Source: Pseudomonas umsongensis
GTDB taxonomy: Bacteria; Pseudomonadota; Gammaproteobacteria; Pseudomonadales; Pseudomonadaceae
Assembly (NCBI RefSeq): GCF_002236105.1
Contig: NZ_NIWU01000006.1
Span: forward strand, 248,001-312,000
Length of the DNA: 64,000 bases
Reading direction: 5' to 3'
Each line of letters opens with the position of its first letter. Position 1 is the stretch's first letter. Under the pieces are notes generated by a model. That model saw nothing but the letters and a program-made list of their open reading frames with translations. It had not been told where the DNA came from and searched no databases. Positions 42,934 to 53,048 of this stretch are shown piece after piece. The translations under genes and the position numbers were made by a program.

Positions 42934-43239
42934 TTACCAGCTGGCTTTAACCAGACCTGGTACGTCACCACGCATTGCCGCTTCACGCAGTTTGTTACGG
43001 CCAAGGCCGAACTTGCGGTAAACGCCGTGTGGACGACCGGTCAGGCGGCAGCGGTTACGCATGCGCGAGGCGCTTGCGTCACGTGGCTGCTTCTGCAGGG
43101 CAACTGTAGCTTCCCAACGCGCTTCTGGACTTGCGTTCAGATCAACGATGATAGCTTTCAGTGCTGCACGCTTCTTGGCGTACTTGGCAACCGTGAGCTG
43201 ACGCTTCAGCTCGCGGTTTTTCATGCTCATCTTGGCCAT
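42934..43239 (-). CDS. rpsN: 30S ribosomal protein S14
   Basis: The 101-residue S14 is the long, zinc-free form: it starts MAKMSMKNRELKRQLTVAKY and the C-terminal region RCRLTGRPHGVYRKFGL has no CXXC pairs. It lies on the 30S head. The frame continues upstream to 43305, but only this start fits. The following rpsH is separated by an unusual gap. Confidence 0.98.
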   Translation of the reverse strand: MAKMSMKNRELKRQLTVAKYAKKRAALKAIIVDLNASPEARWEATVALQKQPRDASASRMRNRCRLTGRPHGVYRKFGLGRNKLREAAMRGDVPGLVKASW

Positions 43240-43252
43240 GGTCCTACTCCAA

Positions 43253-43792
43253 TCAGTTGCGGAACGGGAATTTGAACGCACGCAGCAGAGCGCGGCCTTC
43301 ATCATCGTTCTTGGCAGTGGTGGTCAGGGTGATGTCCAGACCACGGAGAGCATCGATCTTGTCGTAGTCGATTTCCGGGAAGATGATCTGCTCTTTCACG
43401 CCCATGCTGTAGTTGCCACGACCATCGAAGGACTTGGCATTCAGGCCGCGGAAGTCGCGAACCCGAGGCAGGGAGATCGACAGCAGACGATCCAGGAACT
43501 CGTACATACGCTCACGGCGCAGGGTCACTTTGACGCCGATCGGCCAACCTTCACGGACTTTAAAGCCAGCGATGGATTTGCGAGCGTAGGTCACAACGAC
43601 TTTCTGGCCGGTGATCTTTTCCAGGTCAGCTACAGCGTGCTCGATGACTTTTTTGTCGCCGATCGCTTCGCCCAGACCCATGTTCAGGGTGATTTTGGTA
43701 ACGCGCGGAACTTCCATCACGTTCGAAAGCTTAAGTTCTTCCTTAAGTTTCGGAGCGATTTCCTTCCGGTAAATCTCTTTTAGTCGTGCCAT
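43253..43792 (-). CDS. rplE: 50S ribosomal protein L5
   Basis: The 179-residue L5 binds 5S rRNA and forms the central protuberance bridge to S13. Conserved parts are EVPRVTKITLNMGLGEA and FPEIDYDKIDALRGLDI. It is between rplX and rpsN in the spc block. Confidence 0.99.
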   Translation of the reverse strand: MARLKEIYRKEIAPKLKEELKLSNVMEVPRVTKITLNMGLGEAIGDKKVIEHAVADLEKITGQKVVVTYARKSIAGFKVREGWPIGVKVTLRRERMYEFLDRLLSISLPRVRDFRGLNAKSFDGRGNYSMGVKEQIIFPEIDYDKIDALRGLDITLTTTAKNDDEGRALLRAFKFPFRN

Positions 43793-43812
43793 GGTCTTCT
43801 ACCTAGCAGTGT

Positions 43813-44127
43813 TCAAGCATCAACCGCTTTTTGGGTCGACTTGAAGACACGAATTTTCTTACCGTCTTCTACTTTGAAACCAACGCGGTCAGCCTTGTTG
43901 GTTTCGCCGTTGAAGATGGCGACGTTAGAAGCGTGCAGTGGCGCTTCTTTCTCGACGATACCGCCTTGTACGCCCGACATCGGGTTAGGCTTGGTATGAC
44001 GCTTGACCAGGTTCAGACCACCAACAACCAGACGGTTGTCAGCAAGAACCTTCAGCACCTTACCGCGCTTACCTTTGTCTTTGCCGGCGATCACGATGAT
44101 CTCGTCGTCACGACGAATCTTTTGCAT
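43813..44127 (-). CDS. rplX: 50S ribosomal protein L24
   Basis: The 104-residue L24 has the KOW motif DEIIVIAGKDKGKRGKVLKV near its N-terminus and starts 50S assembly by binding the 23S 5' end. It lies between rplN and rplE. Confidence 0.99.
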   Translation of the reverse strand: MQKIRRDDEIIVIAGKDKGKRGKVLKVLADNRLVVGGLNLVKRHTKPNPMSGVQGGIVEKEAPLHASNVAIFNGETNKADRVGFKVEDGKKIRVFKSTQKAVDA

Positions 44128-44138
44128 GTCGGATCTCC

Positions 44139-44507
44139 TTACAGCACTTCTGGGGCGAGCGAGACGATCTTCATGAACTTCTCAGTACGAAGTTCACGGG
44201 TCACTGGCCCAAAGATACGGGTGCCGATCGGCTCTTGCTTGTTGTTCAGAAGAACAGCAGCGTTGCCATCAAAGCGGATAATGGAGCCATCAGCACGACG
44301 TACGCCGTGACGAGTGCGGACTACAACAGCAGTCATCACTTGGCCTTTTTTCACTTTACCGCGAGGAATTGCTTCCTTCACGGTAACTTTGATGATGTCA
44401 CCGATACCAGCGTAACGACGATGGGAGCCACCCAGCACCTTGATGCACATAACACGGCGAGCGCCGCTGTTATCGGCCACATCGAGCATGGATTGAGTCT
44501 GAATCAT
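44139..44507 (-). CDS. rplN: 50S ribosomal protein L14
   Basis: The 122-residue L14 (MIQTQSMLDVADNSGARRVM) lies at the subunit interface and binds the silencing factor RsfS in other bacteria. GDIIKVTVKEAIPRGKVKKG is diagnostic. It opens the spc block after rpsQ. Confidence 0.99.
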   Translation of the reverse strand: MIQTQSMLDVADNSGARRVMCIKVLGGSHRRYAGIGDIIKVTVKEAIPRGKVKKGQVMTAVVVRTRHGVRRADGSIIRFDGNAAVLLNNKQEPIGTRIFGPVTRELRTEKFMKIVSLAPEVL

Positions 44508-44530
44508 ATAATTTCTCCGACCCCTAGTCC

Positions 44531-44797
44531 TTAGACTTCCACAGCGCGTTCGAGAACATCAACCAGCGCCCAAGACTTGGTCTTGGCCAAAGGACGAGTT
44601 TCACGAATAGTGACTTTGTCGCCGATGTGGCACTGATTGGTTTCGTCGTGCGCGTGCAGCTTAGTCGAACGCTTAACATATTTACCGTAGATCGGGTGCT
44701 TAACGCGACGCTCGATCAGAACGGTGATGGTTTTGTCCATCTTGTCGCTGACAACACGGCCAGTCAGCGTACGGACAGTTTTTTCGGCTTCAGCCAT
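44531..44797 (-). CDS. rpsQ: 30S ribosomal protein S17
   Basis: The 88-residue S17 is an OB-fold primary binder of 16S rRNA (TLTGRVVSDKMDKTITVLIE; HDETNQCHIGDKVTIRETRP in the second half). It is the last gene of the S10 block and follows rpmC by two bases. Confidence 0.99.
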   Translation of the reverse strand: MAEAEKTVRTLTGRVVSDKMDKTITVLIERRVKHPIYGKYVKRSTKLHAHDETNQCHIGDKVTIRETRPLAKTKSWALVDVLERAVEV

Positions 44798-44799
44798 GA

Positions 44800-44991
44800 T
44801 TACTTACCTGCCTGCTGGTTGAGCACAGTCTTCACGCGAGCGATGTCACGCTTAACTTGCGAGAGCAGATGAGACTGCCCCAACTGGCCAGTTGCTTTCT
44901 GCATACGCAGATTGAACTGGTCGCGCAGCAAGCCGAGCAGTTGCTCGTTCAGCTGCTGTGCGGATTTTTCACGAAGTTCATTCGCTTTCAT
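44800..44991 (-). CDS. rpmC: 50S ribosomal protein L29
   Basis: The 63-residue helical hairpin protein [20 protein letters not shown] lies at the peptide exit next to L23. The ATG shares one base with the rplP stop (TGATG), so the two are translationally coupled; a GTG one codon upstream is less likely. Confidence 0.97.
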
Positions 44992-45404
44992 CACATCACC
45001 GTCCGTTTAACAAAGGAGGTGGCGAGCGGCAGCTTTGCAGCAGCCAGGGCGAAAGCCTCACGCGCCAGCTCTTCAGAAACACCCTCGATTTCATACAGGA
45101 CTTTGCCTGGCTGAATCTGGGCAACCCAGTATTCCACGTTACCCTTACCTTTACCCATCCGAACCTCGAGAGGTTTTTTGGAGATCGGCTTGTCCGGGAA
45201 TACACGGATCCAGATCTTGCCACCACGTTTTACGTGACGGGTCAGAGCACGACGCGCTGACTCGATCTGACGAGCGGTGAGACGACCACGAGCTACAGAC
45301 TTCAGCGCGAACTCGCCGAAGCTGACTTTGCTACCGCGCAATGCCAGGCCACGGTTGTGACCAGTCATTTGCTTGCGGAACTTCGTACGCTTTGGTTGCA
45401 ACAT
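44991..45404 (-). CDS. rplP: 50S ribosomal protein L16
   Basis: The 137-residue L16 helps the A-site tRNA and 50S maturation. It starts [20 protein letters not shown]; the conserved [20 protein letters not shown] lies near residue 80. It overlaps rpmC by one base. Confidence 0.99.
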
Positions 45405-45416
45405 TTGGCGTACCCC

Positions 45417-46103
45417 TTACTTAGCAGCTTTTTTACGAGGCGCTGGTGCTTGTGGTTTCAGTTCTTCTTGGCGACCACCAATTACTTCGCCTTTGAAGAT
45501 CCAAACCTTTACACCGATCACACCGTAGGTGGTGTGAGCTTCGTAGTTGGCATAGTCGATGTCGGCACGCAGGGTGTGCAATGGCACACGACCTTCGCGA
45601 TACCATTCAGTACGTGCGATTTCAGCACCGCCGAGACGACCGCTCACTTGGATTTTGATGCCTTTGGCACCAATGCGCATGGCGTTCTGTACAGCGCGCT
45701 TCATAGCGCGACGGAACATTACGCGACGCTCCAGCTGCTGAGCTACGCTCTGCGCAACCAGCATACCGTCGAGCTCCGGCTTGCGGATCTCTTCGATATT
45801 GATGTGCACAGGCACACCCATTTGCTTGGTCAGGTCCTGACGCAGTTTCTCAACATCTTCACCTTTCTTCCCGATAACGATACCTGGACGAGCGGTGTGG
45901 ATGGTGATGCGTGCAGTTTGAGCCGGACGATGGATATCGATACGGCTTACGGACGCGCTTTTTAGTTTGTCTTGGAGATACTCACGCACCTTCAGATCTG
46001 CGAGCAAATAGTCCGCATAAGTCCGACCGTCTGCGTACCAGACGGAGGTGTGCTCCTTGACGATTCCCAGGCGAATGCCAATGGGATGTACTTTCTGACC
46101 CAT
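45417..46103 (-). CDS. rpsC: 30S ribosomal protein S3
   Basis: The 228-residue S3 starts MGQKVHPIGIRLGIVKEHTS; an open frame to 46187 has no support. It has a KH domain with the loop ARPGIVIGKKGEDVEKLR and a C-terminal domain with VSGRLGGAEIARTEWYREGR. It forms part of the mRNA entry site. Confidence 0.98.
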   Translation of the reverse strand: MGQKVHPIGIRLGIVKEHTSVWYADGRTYADYLLADLKVREYLQDKLKSASVSRIDIHRPAQTARITIHTARPGIVIGKKGEDVEKLRQDLTKQMGVPVHINIEEIRKPELDGMLVAQSVAQQLERRVMFRRAMKRAVQNAMRIGAKGIKIQVSGRLGGAEIARTEWYREGRVPLHTLRADIDYANYEAHTTYGVIGVKVWIFKGEVIGGRQEELKPQAPAPRKKAAK

Positions 46104-46116
46104 CTCTTCGACTCCG

Positions 46117-46449
46117 TTACTTGTCAGCAACCTTGACAGTGATATGGCAAGACCGCTTGACGATGCGATCAGCACGGCCTTTGGCACGTGGCATGATGCG
46201 CTTCAGCGAACGCCCTTCGTTGACGAAAACGGTGCTGACCTTCAGGTCATCAACGTCTGCGCCTTCGTTATGCTCGGCGTTGGCTACGGCCGACTCCAGC
46301 ACTTTCTTCATGATCTCGGCGGCTTTCTTACTGCTGAAAGCCAACAGGTTGAGCGCTTCGCCCACCTTCTTCCCGCGGATCTGGTCGGCGACCAAGCGGG
46401 CTTTCTGGGCGGAGATTCGAGCGCCCGACAACTTAGCGGCTACTTCCAT
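46117..46449 (-). CDS. rplV: 50S ribosomal protein L22
   Basis: The 110-residue L22 has a globular domain and the long beta-hairpin loop ([20 protein letters not shown]) that lines the peptide tunnel and is a known site of macrolide-resistance changes; it looks unaltered here. It lies between rpsS and rpsC. Confidence 0.99.
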
Positions 46450-46460
46450 TTCCTAACCCC

Positions 46461-46736
46461 TTAACGCTTGGCTTTCTTGTCTGCCACGTGCCCGCGATAA
46501 GTGCGGGTACCGGCGAACTCGCCCAGTTTGTGGCCGACCATGTCTTCGTTCACGAGAACTGGGACGTGCTGACGACCGTTGTGTACTGCGATGGTCAAAC
46601 CGACCATTTGTGGCAGGATCATCGAACGACGCGACCAGGTTTTCACCGGTTTGCGATCGTTCTTTTCCGCCGCCACTTCGATCTTCTTCAGTAGGTGAAG
46701 ATCGATAAAAGGACCTTTTTTCAGAGAACGTGGCAC
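46461..46736 (-). CDS. rpsS: 30S ribosomal protein S19
   Basis: The 91-residue S19 (MPRSLKKGPFIDLHLLKKIE) forms the head complex with S13; the C-terminal FAGTRTYRGHVADKKAKR is typical. It lies between rplB and rplV. Confidence 0.99.
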   Translation of the reverse strand: MPRSLKKGPFIDLHLLKKIEVAAEKNDRKPVKTWSRRSMILPQMVGLTIAVHNGRQHVPVLVNEDMVGHKLGEFAGTRTYRGHVADKKAKR

Positions 46737-46752
46737 TGTCGTATCCCTCTAT

Positions 46753-47577
46753 TTACTTGCGACGACGGACGATCATTTTGTCGGTACGCTTATTACCACG
46801 AGTCTTCGCGCCCTTAGTCGGGAAGCCCCATGGCGATACCGGATGACGACCACCAGAGGTACGACCTTCACCACCACCATGTGGGTGGTCAACCGGGTTC
46901 ATGGCAACACCACGAACGGTTGGGCGAACGCCACGCCAGCGTTTGGCACCAGCTTTACCCAGCGAACGCAGGCTGTGCTCGGAGTTCGAGACTTCGCCCA
47001 GGGTCGCACGGCATTCAGCCAGGACTTTACGCATTTCACCGGAACGCAGACGCAGGGTAACGTACACGCCTTCACGAGCGATCAGCTGAGCCGAAGCACC
47101 AGCGGAACGAGCGATCTGAGCGCCTTTACCTGGCTTCAATTCGATGCCGTGTACGGTGCTACCAACTGGAATGTTACGCAGTTGCAGAGCGTTGCCCGGC
47201 TTGATCGGTGCCAGGGCACCTGCGATCAGCTGGTCGCCAGCGCTCACGCCTTTAGGGGCGATGATGTAGCGACGCTCGCCATCTGCGTACAGCAGCAGAG
47301 CGATGTGAGCAGTACGGTTTGGATCGTATTCGATACGCTCGACAGTGGCAGCGATGCCATCTTTGTCGTTGCGACGGAAATCGACCAGACGATAATGCTG
47401 CTTATGACCACCACCGATGTGACGAGTGGTAATACGGCCATTGTTGTTACGACCACCAGACTTCGACTTCTTCTCGAGCAGCGGTGCGTGAGGAGCGCCT
47501 TTATGCAGCTCCTGGTTGACCACCTTGACCACAAAACGGCGGCCAGGGGAAGTCGGTTTGCATTTAACGATTGCCAT
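46753..47577 (-). CDS. rplB: 50S ribosomal protein L2
   Basis: The 274-residue L2 supports peptidyl-transferase activity and subunit joining. The signature [19 protein letters not shown] near residue 225 contains the conserved His needed for activity in E. coli. It lies between rplW and rpsS. Confidence 0.99.
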
Positions 47578-47591
47578 GATGCACCCCTTCC

Positions 47592-47891
47592 TTACTCAGC
47601 ACTGCTGCTGAAATCGAGATCTTGGCCTGGCTGAAGGGAGATAACTGCCTTCTTCCAGTCATTACGCTTGCCCAGACCGCGAGCAGTGCGCTTGCTCTTA
47701 CCCAGAACATTCAGGGTAGTAACACGCTCTACTTTCACGCTGAACAGGCTTTCGACGGCCTTCTTGATTTCCAGCTTGGTTGCATCAGTAGCAACCTTGA
47801 AAACGAACTGGCCTTTCTTGTCTGCCAGAACCGTAGCCTTCTCGGAAACGTGCGGGCCAAGCAGAACTTTAAATACGCGTTCCTGGTTCAT
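47592..47891 (-). CDS. rplW: 50S ribosomal protein L23
   Basis: The 99-residue L23 ([20 protein letters not shown]) forms the docking site for trigger factor and SRP at the tunnel exit. The ATG overlaps the rplD stop by four bases. Confidence 0.99.
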
Positions 47892-48490
47892 CCCAGCAGC
47901 TCCTCGAATTTCTTCACGGCCGACACGGTGATCAACACCTTGTCGTATGCGATCAGACTAACTGGATCGGAACCTTGCACGTCACGTACATCTACGTGTG
48001 GCAGGTTACGAGCAGCCAGGTACAGGTTCTGATCAACAGCGTCCGACACGATCAGAACGTCGGTCAGGCTCATGTTGTTCAGCTTGCCCAGCAGGTCTTT
48101 GGTTTTCGGCGTTTCAACGGCGAAATCCTGAACCACGACCAGACGATCAGTACGCACCAGCTCAGCAAGGATGGAACGCATTGCTGCGCGATACATCTTC
48201 TTGTTCAGCTTCTGCGAGTGATCCTGAGGACGAGCTGCGAAAGTGGTACCGCCGCCACGCCAGATTGGGCTACGGATAGTACCGGCACGAGCACGGCCAG
48301 TACCTTTCTGACGCCATGGGCGCTTACCGCCACCACGAACGTCGGAACGGGTCTTCTGCTGCTTGCTACCCTGACGGCCGCCAGCCATGTAGGCCACGAC
48401 TGCTTGGTGAACCAGCGTCTCGTTGAATTCGCCGCCAAATGTCAGTTCGGAAACTTCGATCGCTTGAGCGTCATTTACATTTAATTGCAT
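47888..48490 (-). CDS. rplD: 50S ribosomal protein L4
   Basis: The 200-residue L4 reaches into the peptide tunnel with the loop [18 protein letters not shown], unaltered here at the macrolide-related residues. In E. coli it represses the S10 operon by binding the rpsJ leader. It lies between rplC and rplW, coupled to rplW by a four-base overlap. Confidence 0.99.
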
Positions 48491-48502
48491 GTCAGCTTCC
48501 CC

Positions 48503-49138
48503 TTAACCGCGAGCCTTGGCTGCTGGACGTACAACCAAGTTGCCGCCAGTAGCGCCAGGAACAGCGCCCTTGACCAACAACAGATTGCGTTCAGCGTCCA
48601 CGCGCACTACTTCGAGGGACTGCACGGTCACGCGCTCAGCGCCCATATGACCGGACATTTTTTTGCCCTTGAATACACGACCAGGAGTCTGGCACTGGCC
48701 GATAGAGCCTGGAACGCGGTGGGATACGGAGTTACCGTGGGTGTTATCTTGCCCGCGGAAATTCCAACGCTTGATCGTACCCTGGAAGCCTTTACCCTTG
48801 GACTGACCGGTTACATCAACCAGTTGACCAGCGGCGAAGATTTCAGCGTTGATCAGATCGCCGGCCTGGTACTCGCCTTCTTCAAGGCGGAATTCCATTA
48901 CGGTACGACCAGCGGCAACGTTCGCTTTAGCGAAGTGGCCAGCCTGAGCTGCTGTTACACGCGAAGCACGACGCTCGCCGACAGTGACTTGCACTGCACG
49001 ATAGCCATCGGTCTCTTCAGTTTTGAACTGGGTGACGCGATTCGGCTCGATCTCAATGACCGTGACCGGAATGGAGACACCTTCTTCGGTGAAAATACGG
49101 GTCATACCGCATTTACGACCGACTACACCAATAGTCAT
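48503..49138 (-). CDS. rplC: 50S ribosomal protein L3
   Basis: The 211-residue L3 starts MTIGVVGRKCGMTRIFTEEG; the frame to 49171 is not supported by homology. The loop SIGQCQTPGRVFKGKKMSGH near residue 150 contains the Gln that is methylated by PrmB in enterobacteria. It follows rpsJ by 80 bases. Confidence 0.98.
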   Translation of the reverse strand: MTIGVVGRKCGMTRIFTEEGVSIPVTVIEIEPNRVTQFKTEETDGYRAVQVTVGERRASRVTAAQAGHFAKANVAAGRTVMEFRLEEGEYQAGDLINAEIFAAGQLVDVTGQSKGKGFQGTIKRWNFRGQDNTHGNSVSHRVPGSIGQCQTPGRVFKGKKMSGHMGAERVTVQSLEVVRVDAERNLLLVKGAVPGATGGNLVVRPAAKARG

Positions 49139-49218
49139 GTTGTAAACCTCATGAGTGTACGGGGCTTTCACCCGCTATGGCCGCCCATTTCAGAGCGTTA
49201 CACGACTAAGACCGAGTC

Positions 49219-49530
49219 TTAGCCGAGGCTGATCTGCACTTCCACACCGGCCGCAAGATCAAGCTTCATAAGTGCATCAACGGTTTTATCCGTTGGCTGG
49301 ACGATGTCCAGAACGCGCTTATGAGTACGGATCTCGTACTGATCACGCGCGTCTTTGTTGACGTGCGGGGAGACCAGAACGGTGAACCGCTCTTTACGGG
49401 TAGGCAGTGGAATTGGACCACGCACTTGAGCACCAGTACGTTTCGCGGTTTCCACGATTTCCTGGGTGGATTGGTCGATCAGGCGATGGTCAAAAGCCTT
49501 CAACCTGATACGGATTTGCTGATTTTGCAT
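49219..49530 (-). CDS. rpsJ: 30S ribosomal protein S10 (NusE)
   Basis: The 103-residue S10 has the conserved [20 protein letters not shown] and [15 protein letters not shown]. Besides its 30S-head role it binds NusB and NusG in antitermination. It is the first gene of the S10 block, behind a strong promoter at 49593-49621. Confidence 0.99.
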
Positions 49531-49592
49531 TGGATTTCAGACTCCGGCTGCTATTCCCACCAGGCGCAATACGCCTGTTAAAAGGAGGCGCA

Positions 49593-49621
49593 ATTCTATA
49601 GACGCCCCAGATAGGTGTCAA
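49593..49621 (-). promoter_or_regulatory. sigma70 promoter of the S10 block
   Basis: On the minus strand the -35 TTGACA (49621-49616) and -10 TAGAAT (49598-49593) are separated by exactly 17 bases: the -35 matches the consensus fully and the -10 at five of six bases. The start would be near 49586. The leader before rpsJ has a hairpin (CAGGCG...CGCCTG, 49577-49561). It lies just after the tuf terminator. Confidence 0.85.
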
Positions 49622-49626
49622 CCCAA

Positions 49627-49660
49627 TAAAAAAGGCCCCCGCTGAGCGGGGGCCTTTTCA
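49627..49660 (-). terminator. rho-independent terminator after tuf
   Basis: AAAAGGCCCCCGCT pairs with AGCGGGGGCCTTTTTT across a short loop, 28 bases after the tuf stop on the minus strand. It separates the str block from the S10 promoter. Confidence 0.92.
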
Positions 49661-49688
49661 AAACATCAAAGCTTTCTCGGTGAAGAGA

Positions 49689-50882
49689 TTACTCGATGAT
49701 TTTAGCTACAACGCCAGCACCAACGGTACGGCCGCCTTCACGGATAGCGAAGCGCAGACCGTCTTCCATTGCGATGGTTTTGATCAGGGTAACAGTCATC
49801 TGAATGTTGTCACCTGGCATTACCATTTCAACGCCTTCTGGCAGCTCGCAGTTACCGGTCACGTCAGTAGTACGGAAGTAGAACTGTGGACGGTAGCCTT
49901 TGAAGAACGGAGTGTGACGACCGCCTTCTTCCTTGCTCAGAACGTAAACTTCTGCGGTGAACTTGGTGTGCGGCTTAACCGAACCTGGCTTAACCAGAAC
50001 CTGGCCACGCTCAACGTCGTCACGCTTGGTGCCACGCAGCAGAACGCCGCAGTTCTCGCCAGCACGACCTTCGTCGAGCAGCTTGCGGAACATCTCAACA
50101 CCGGTGCAGGTGGTGGTGGTGGTGTCACGCAGACCAACGATTTCCAGTGCATCTTGAACGCGAACGATACCGCGCTCGATACGACCAGTCACAACAGTAC
50201 CACGACCCGAGATCGAGAATACGTCTTCGATTGGCATCAGGAATGGCTTGTCGATAGCACGCTCTGGCTCTGGGATGTAGGTATCCAGAGTTTCGACCAG
50301 CTTACGAACGGCAGTGGTGCCCATTTCGTTGTCGTCTTTGCCTTCCAGCGCCATACGAGCAGAACCGATGATGATCGGAGTGTCGTCGCCTGGGAAGTCA
50401 TAGGTGGACAGCAGGTCGCGAACTTCCATCTCAACCAGTTCCAGCAGCTCAGCGTCGTCTACCAGGTCAGCCTTGTTCAGGAAGACCACGATGTACGGAA
50501 CGCCTACCTGACGGGACAGCAGGATGTGCTCACGGGTTTGTGGCATCGGACCATCAGCGGCCGAGCAAACCAGGATCGCGCCGTCCATCTGGGCAGCACC
50601 GGTGATCATGTTCTTCACGTAGTCAGCGTGACCTGGGCAGTCAACGTGAGCGTAGTGACGAATGTTCGAGTTGTACTCGACGTGCGCGGTGTTGATGGTG
50701 ATACCGCGAGCTTTTTCTTCTGGTGCGCTGTCGATCTTGTCGAATTCAACTACGGCCGAACCGAAAACTTCGGAGCAGACGCGAGTCAGAGCAGCGGTCA
50801 GAGTGGTTTTACCGTGGTCAACGTGGCCGATGGTGCCAACGTTTACGTGCGGTAGGGAACGATCAAATTTTTCTTTAGCCAC
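49689..50882 (-). CDS. tuf: elongation factor Tu
   Basis: The 397-residue EF-Tu brings aminoacyl-tRNA to the ribosome. The GTPase motifs are GHVDHGKTTLT (G1), DCPGHADYVKNM (G3), FLNKADLVDD (G4) and GSA (G5); domains 2 and 3 follow. It is 30 bases after fusA. Pseudomonads often have a second tuf outside this window. Confidence 0.99.
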   Translation of the reverse strand: MAKEKFDRSLPHVNVGTIGHVDHGKTTLTAALTRVCSEVFGSAVVEFDKIDSAPEEKARGITINTAHVEYNSNIRHYAHVDCPGHADYVKNMITGAAQMDGAILVCSAADGPMPQTREHILLSRQVGVPYIVVFLNKADLVDDAELLELVEMEVRDLLSTYDFPGDDTPIIIGSARMALEGKDDNEMGTTAVRKLVETLDTYIPEPERAIDKPFLMPIEDVFSISGRGTVVTGRIERGIVRVQDALEIVGLRDTTTTTCTGVEMFRKLLDEGRAGENCGVLLRGTKRDDVERGQVLVKPGSVKPHTKFTAEVYVLSKEEGGRHTPFFKGYRPQFYFRTTDVTGNCELPEGVEMVMPGDNIQMTVTLIKTIAMEDGLRFAIREGGRTVGAGVVAKIIE

Positions 50883-50912
50883 GACAATTAACTCCTTGCC
50901 TAAAGGACTGAA

Positions 50913-53018
50913 TCAGCCTTGTTTTTTGGTAACGGTTTCGACGATGTGCGACGGAGCCGTATTGTATTTTTTGAATTCCATAGAGTAGCTTGCGCGACCC
51001 TGGGACATCGAACGAACGTCGGTCGCATAACCGAACATCTCGCCCAACGGAACTTCAGCACGGATAACCTTACCGGAAACCGTATCTTCCATACCCAGAA
51101 TCATGCCGCGACGACGGTTCAGGTCACCCATCACGTCACCCATATAGTCTTCAGGCGTAACAACCTCTACCGCCATGATCGGCTCGAGCAACTCACCACC
51201 GCCCTTCTGGGCCAGTTGCTTGGTCGCCATGGAAGCAGCCACCTTAAACGCCATCTCGTTCGAGTCGACGTCGTGGTAAGAACCATCAAACACGGTAGCC
51301 TTCAGGCCGATCAGCGGATAGCCGGCAACAACACCGTTCTTCATCTGCTCTTCGATACCCTTCTGGATAGCCGGGATGTATTCCTTAGGAACCACACCAC
51401 CCACTACTTCGTTCAGGAATTGCAGACCTTCCTGACCTTCGTCAGCAGGTGCAAAACGAATCCAGCAATGACCGAACTGGCCACGACCGCCGGACTGACG
51501 AACGAACTTGCCTTCGATTTCGCAGCTCTTCGTGATGCGCTCACGGTACGAAACTTGAGGCTTACCGATGTTGGCTTCGACGTTGAACTCACGGCGCATC
51601 CGGTCAACCAGGATGTCCAGGTGCAGCTCGCCCATGCCGGAGATGATCGTCTGACCAGTCTCTTCATCAGTTTTGACGCGGAAAGACGGGTCTTCCTGAG
51701 CAAGTTTGCCCAGAGCGATACCCATTTTTTCCTGGTCATCCTTGGTCTTAGGCTCAACGGCAACCGAAATAACCGGCTCCGGGAAGTCCATGCGAACCAG
51801 GATGATTGGCTTGTCAGCGTTGCACAAGGTTTCACCAGTGGTGACGTCCTTCATGCCGATCAGGGCCGCGATGTCGCCAGCGCGTACTTCCTTGATCTCT
51901 TCACGGGCGTTTGCGTGCATTTGCACCATACGACCCACGCGCTCTTTCTTGCCTTTAACCGAGTTGATCACGCCGTCGCCGGAGGCCAACACGCCCGAGT
52001 AAACACGGACGAAGGTCAAGGTACCCACGAATGGGTCGGTAGCGATCTTGAACGCCAGAGCCGAGAACGGCTCGTTGTCGTCTGCATGACGCTCCATCTG
52101 CTTTTCCTCGTCATCCGGGTCAGTACCCTTGATGGCAGGAATGTCGGTTGGAGCCGGCAGGTAGTCGATAACGGCGTCGAGAACCAGGGGAACGCCCTTG
52201 TTTTTGAAGGAAGAACCGCAAACAGCCAAGACGATTTCGCCAGCGATAGTACGCTGACGCAGAGCGGCCTTGATTTCCTCGATGGTGAGCTCTTCGCCTT
52301 CGAGGTACTTGTTCATCAGCTCTTCGCTGGCTTCGGCCGCAGCCTCAACCATGTTGCTGCGCCACTCTTCAGCCAGCTCCTGCAGTTCAGCAGGGATAGC
52401 TTCGCGACGTGGAGTCATGCCCTTGTCGGCATCGTTCCAGTAAACCGCTTCCATGGTCATCAGATCGATCTGACCCTGGAAGTTGTCTTCGGAACCGATA
52501 GCCAACTGGATTGGCACCGGGGTGTGACCCAGACGCTGCTTGATCTGAGCGATCACGCGCAGGAAGTTCGCACCGGCACGGTCCATCTTGTTCACGTAGA
52601 CGATACGTGGAACACCGTACTTGTTGGCTTGACGCCATACGGTTTCGGACTGAGGCTCAACGCCGGAAGTGCCGCAGAACACAACGACCGCGCCGTCGAG
52701 TACACGCAGGGAACGCTCAACTTCAATGGTGAAGTCTACGTGACCCGGGGTGTCAATGACGTTGAAGCGATATTGGTCTTTGTGCTGCTTAGCAGAACCC
52801 TGCCAGAAGGCGGTAATAGCAGCAGAAGTAATGGTAATACCACGCTCCTGCTCCTGAACCATCCAGTCGGTGGTCGCGGCGCCGTCATGCACCTCGCCCA
52901 TCTTGTGGCTTTTGCCAGTGTAAAAAAGGACGCGCTCGGTGGTGGTGGTTTTACCAGCATCCACGTGAGCAACGATACCAATGTTACGGTAGCGATTAAT
53001 CGGTGTAGTACGAGCCAT
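50913..53018 (-). CDS. fusA: elongation factor G
   Basis: The 701-residue EF-G drives translocation. Its G domain shows GIVAHVDAGKTTTTERVL, DTPGHVDFTIEV and VNKMDRAGANF, followed by domains II-V (GGRGQFGHCWIRF is in domain IV). It corresponds to FusA1 of P. aeruginosa. It lies between rpsG and tuf. Confidence 0.99.
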   Translation of the reverse strand: MARTTPINRYRNIGIVAHVDAGKTTTTERVLFYTGKSHKMGEVHDGAATTDWMVQEQERGITITSAAITAFWQGSAKQHKDQYRFNVIDTPGHVDFTIEVERSLRVLDGAVVVFCGTSGVEPQSETVWRQANKYGVPRIVYVNKMDRAGANFLRVIAQIKQRLGHTPVPIQLAIGSEDNFQGQIDLMTMEAVYWNDADKGMTPRREAIPAELQELAEEWRSNMVEAAAEASEELMNKYLEGEELTIEEIKAALRQRTIAGEIVLAVCGSSFKNKGVPLVLDAVIDYLPAPTDIPAIKGTDPDDEEKQMERHADDNEPFSALAFKIATDPFVGTLTFVRVYSGVLASGDGVINSVKGKKERVGRMVQMHANAREEIKEVRAGDIAALIGMKDVTTGETLCNADKPIILVRMDFPEPVISVAVEPKTKDDQEKMGIALGKLAQEDPSFRVKTDEETGQTIISGMGELHLDILVDRMRREFNVEANIGKPQVSYRERITKSCEIEGKFVRQSGGRGQFGHCWIRFAPADEGQEGLQFLNEVVGGVVPKEYIPAIQKGIEEQMKNGVVAGYPLIGLKATVFDGSYHDVDSNEMAFKVAASMATKQLAQKGGGELLEPIMAVEVVTPEDYMGDVMGDLNRRRGMILGMEDTVSGKVIRAEVPLGEMFGYATDVRSMSQGRASYSMEFKKYNTAPSHIVETVTKKQG

Positions 53019-53048
53019 AAAGCCCTCGCAAATTGAGTGACGCTAAAA

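Noticed and set aside
50919..53036. 705-codon open frame antisense to fusA
   Set aside because: It is exactly opposite to fusA and without domain content.
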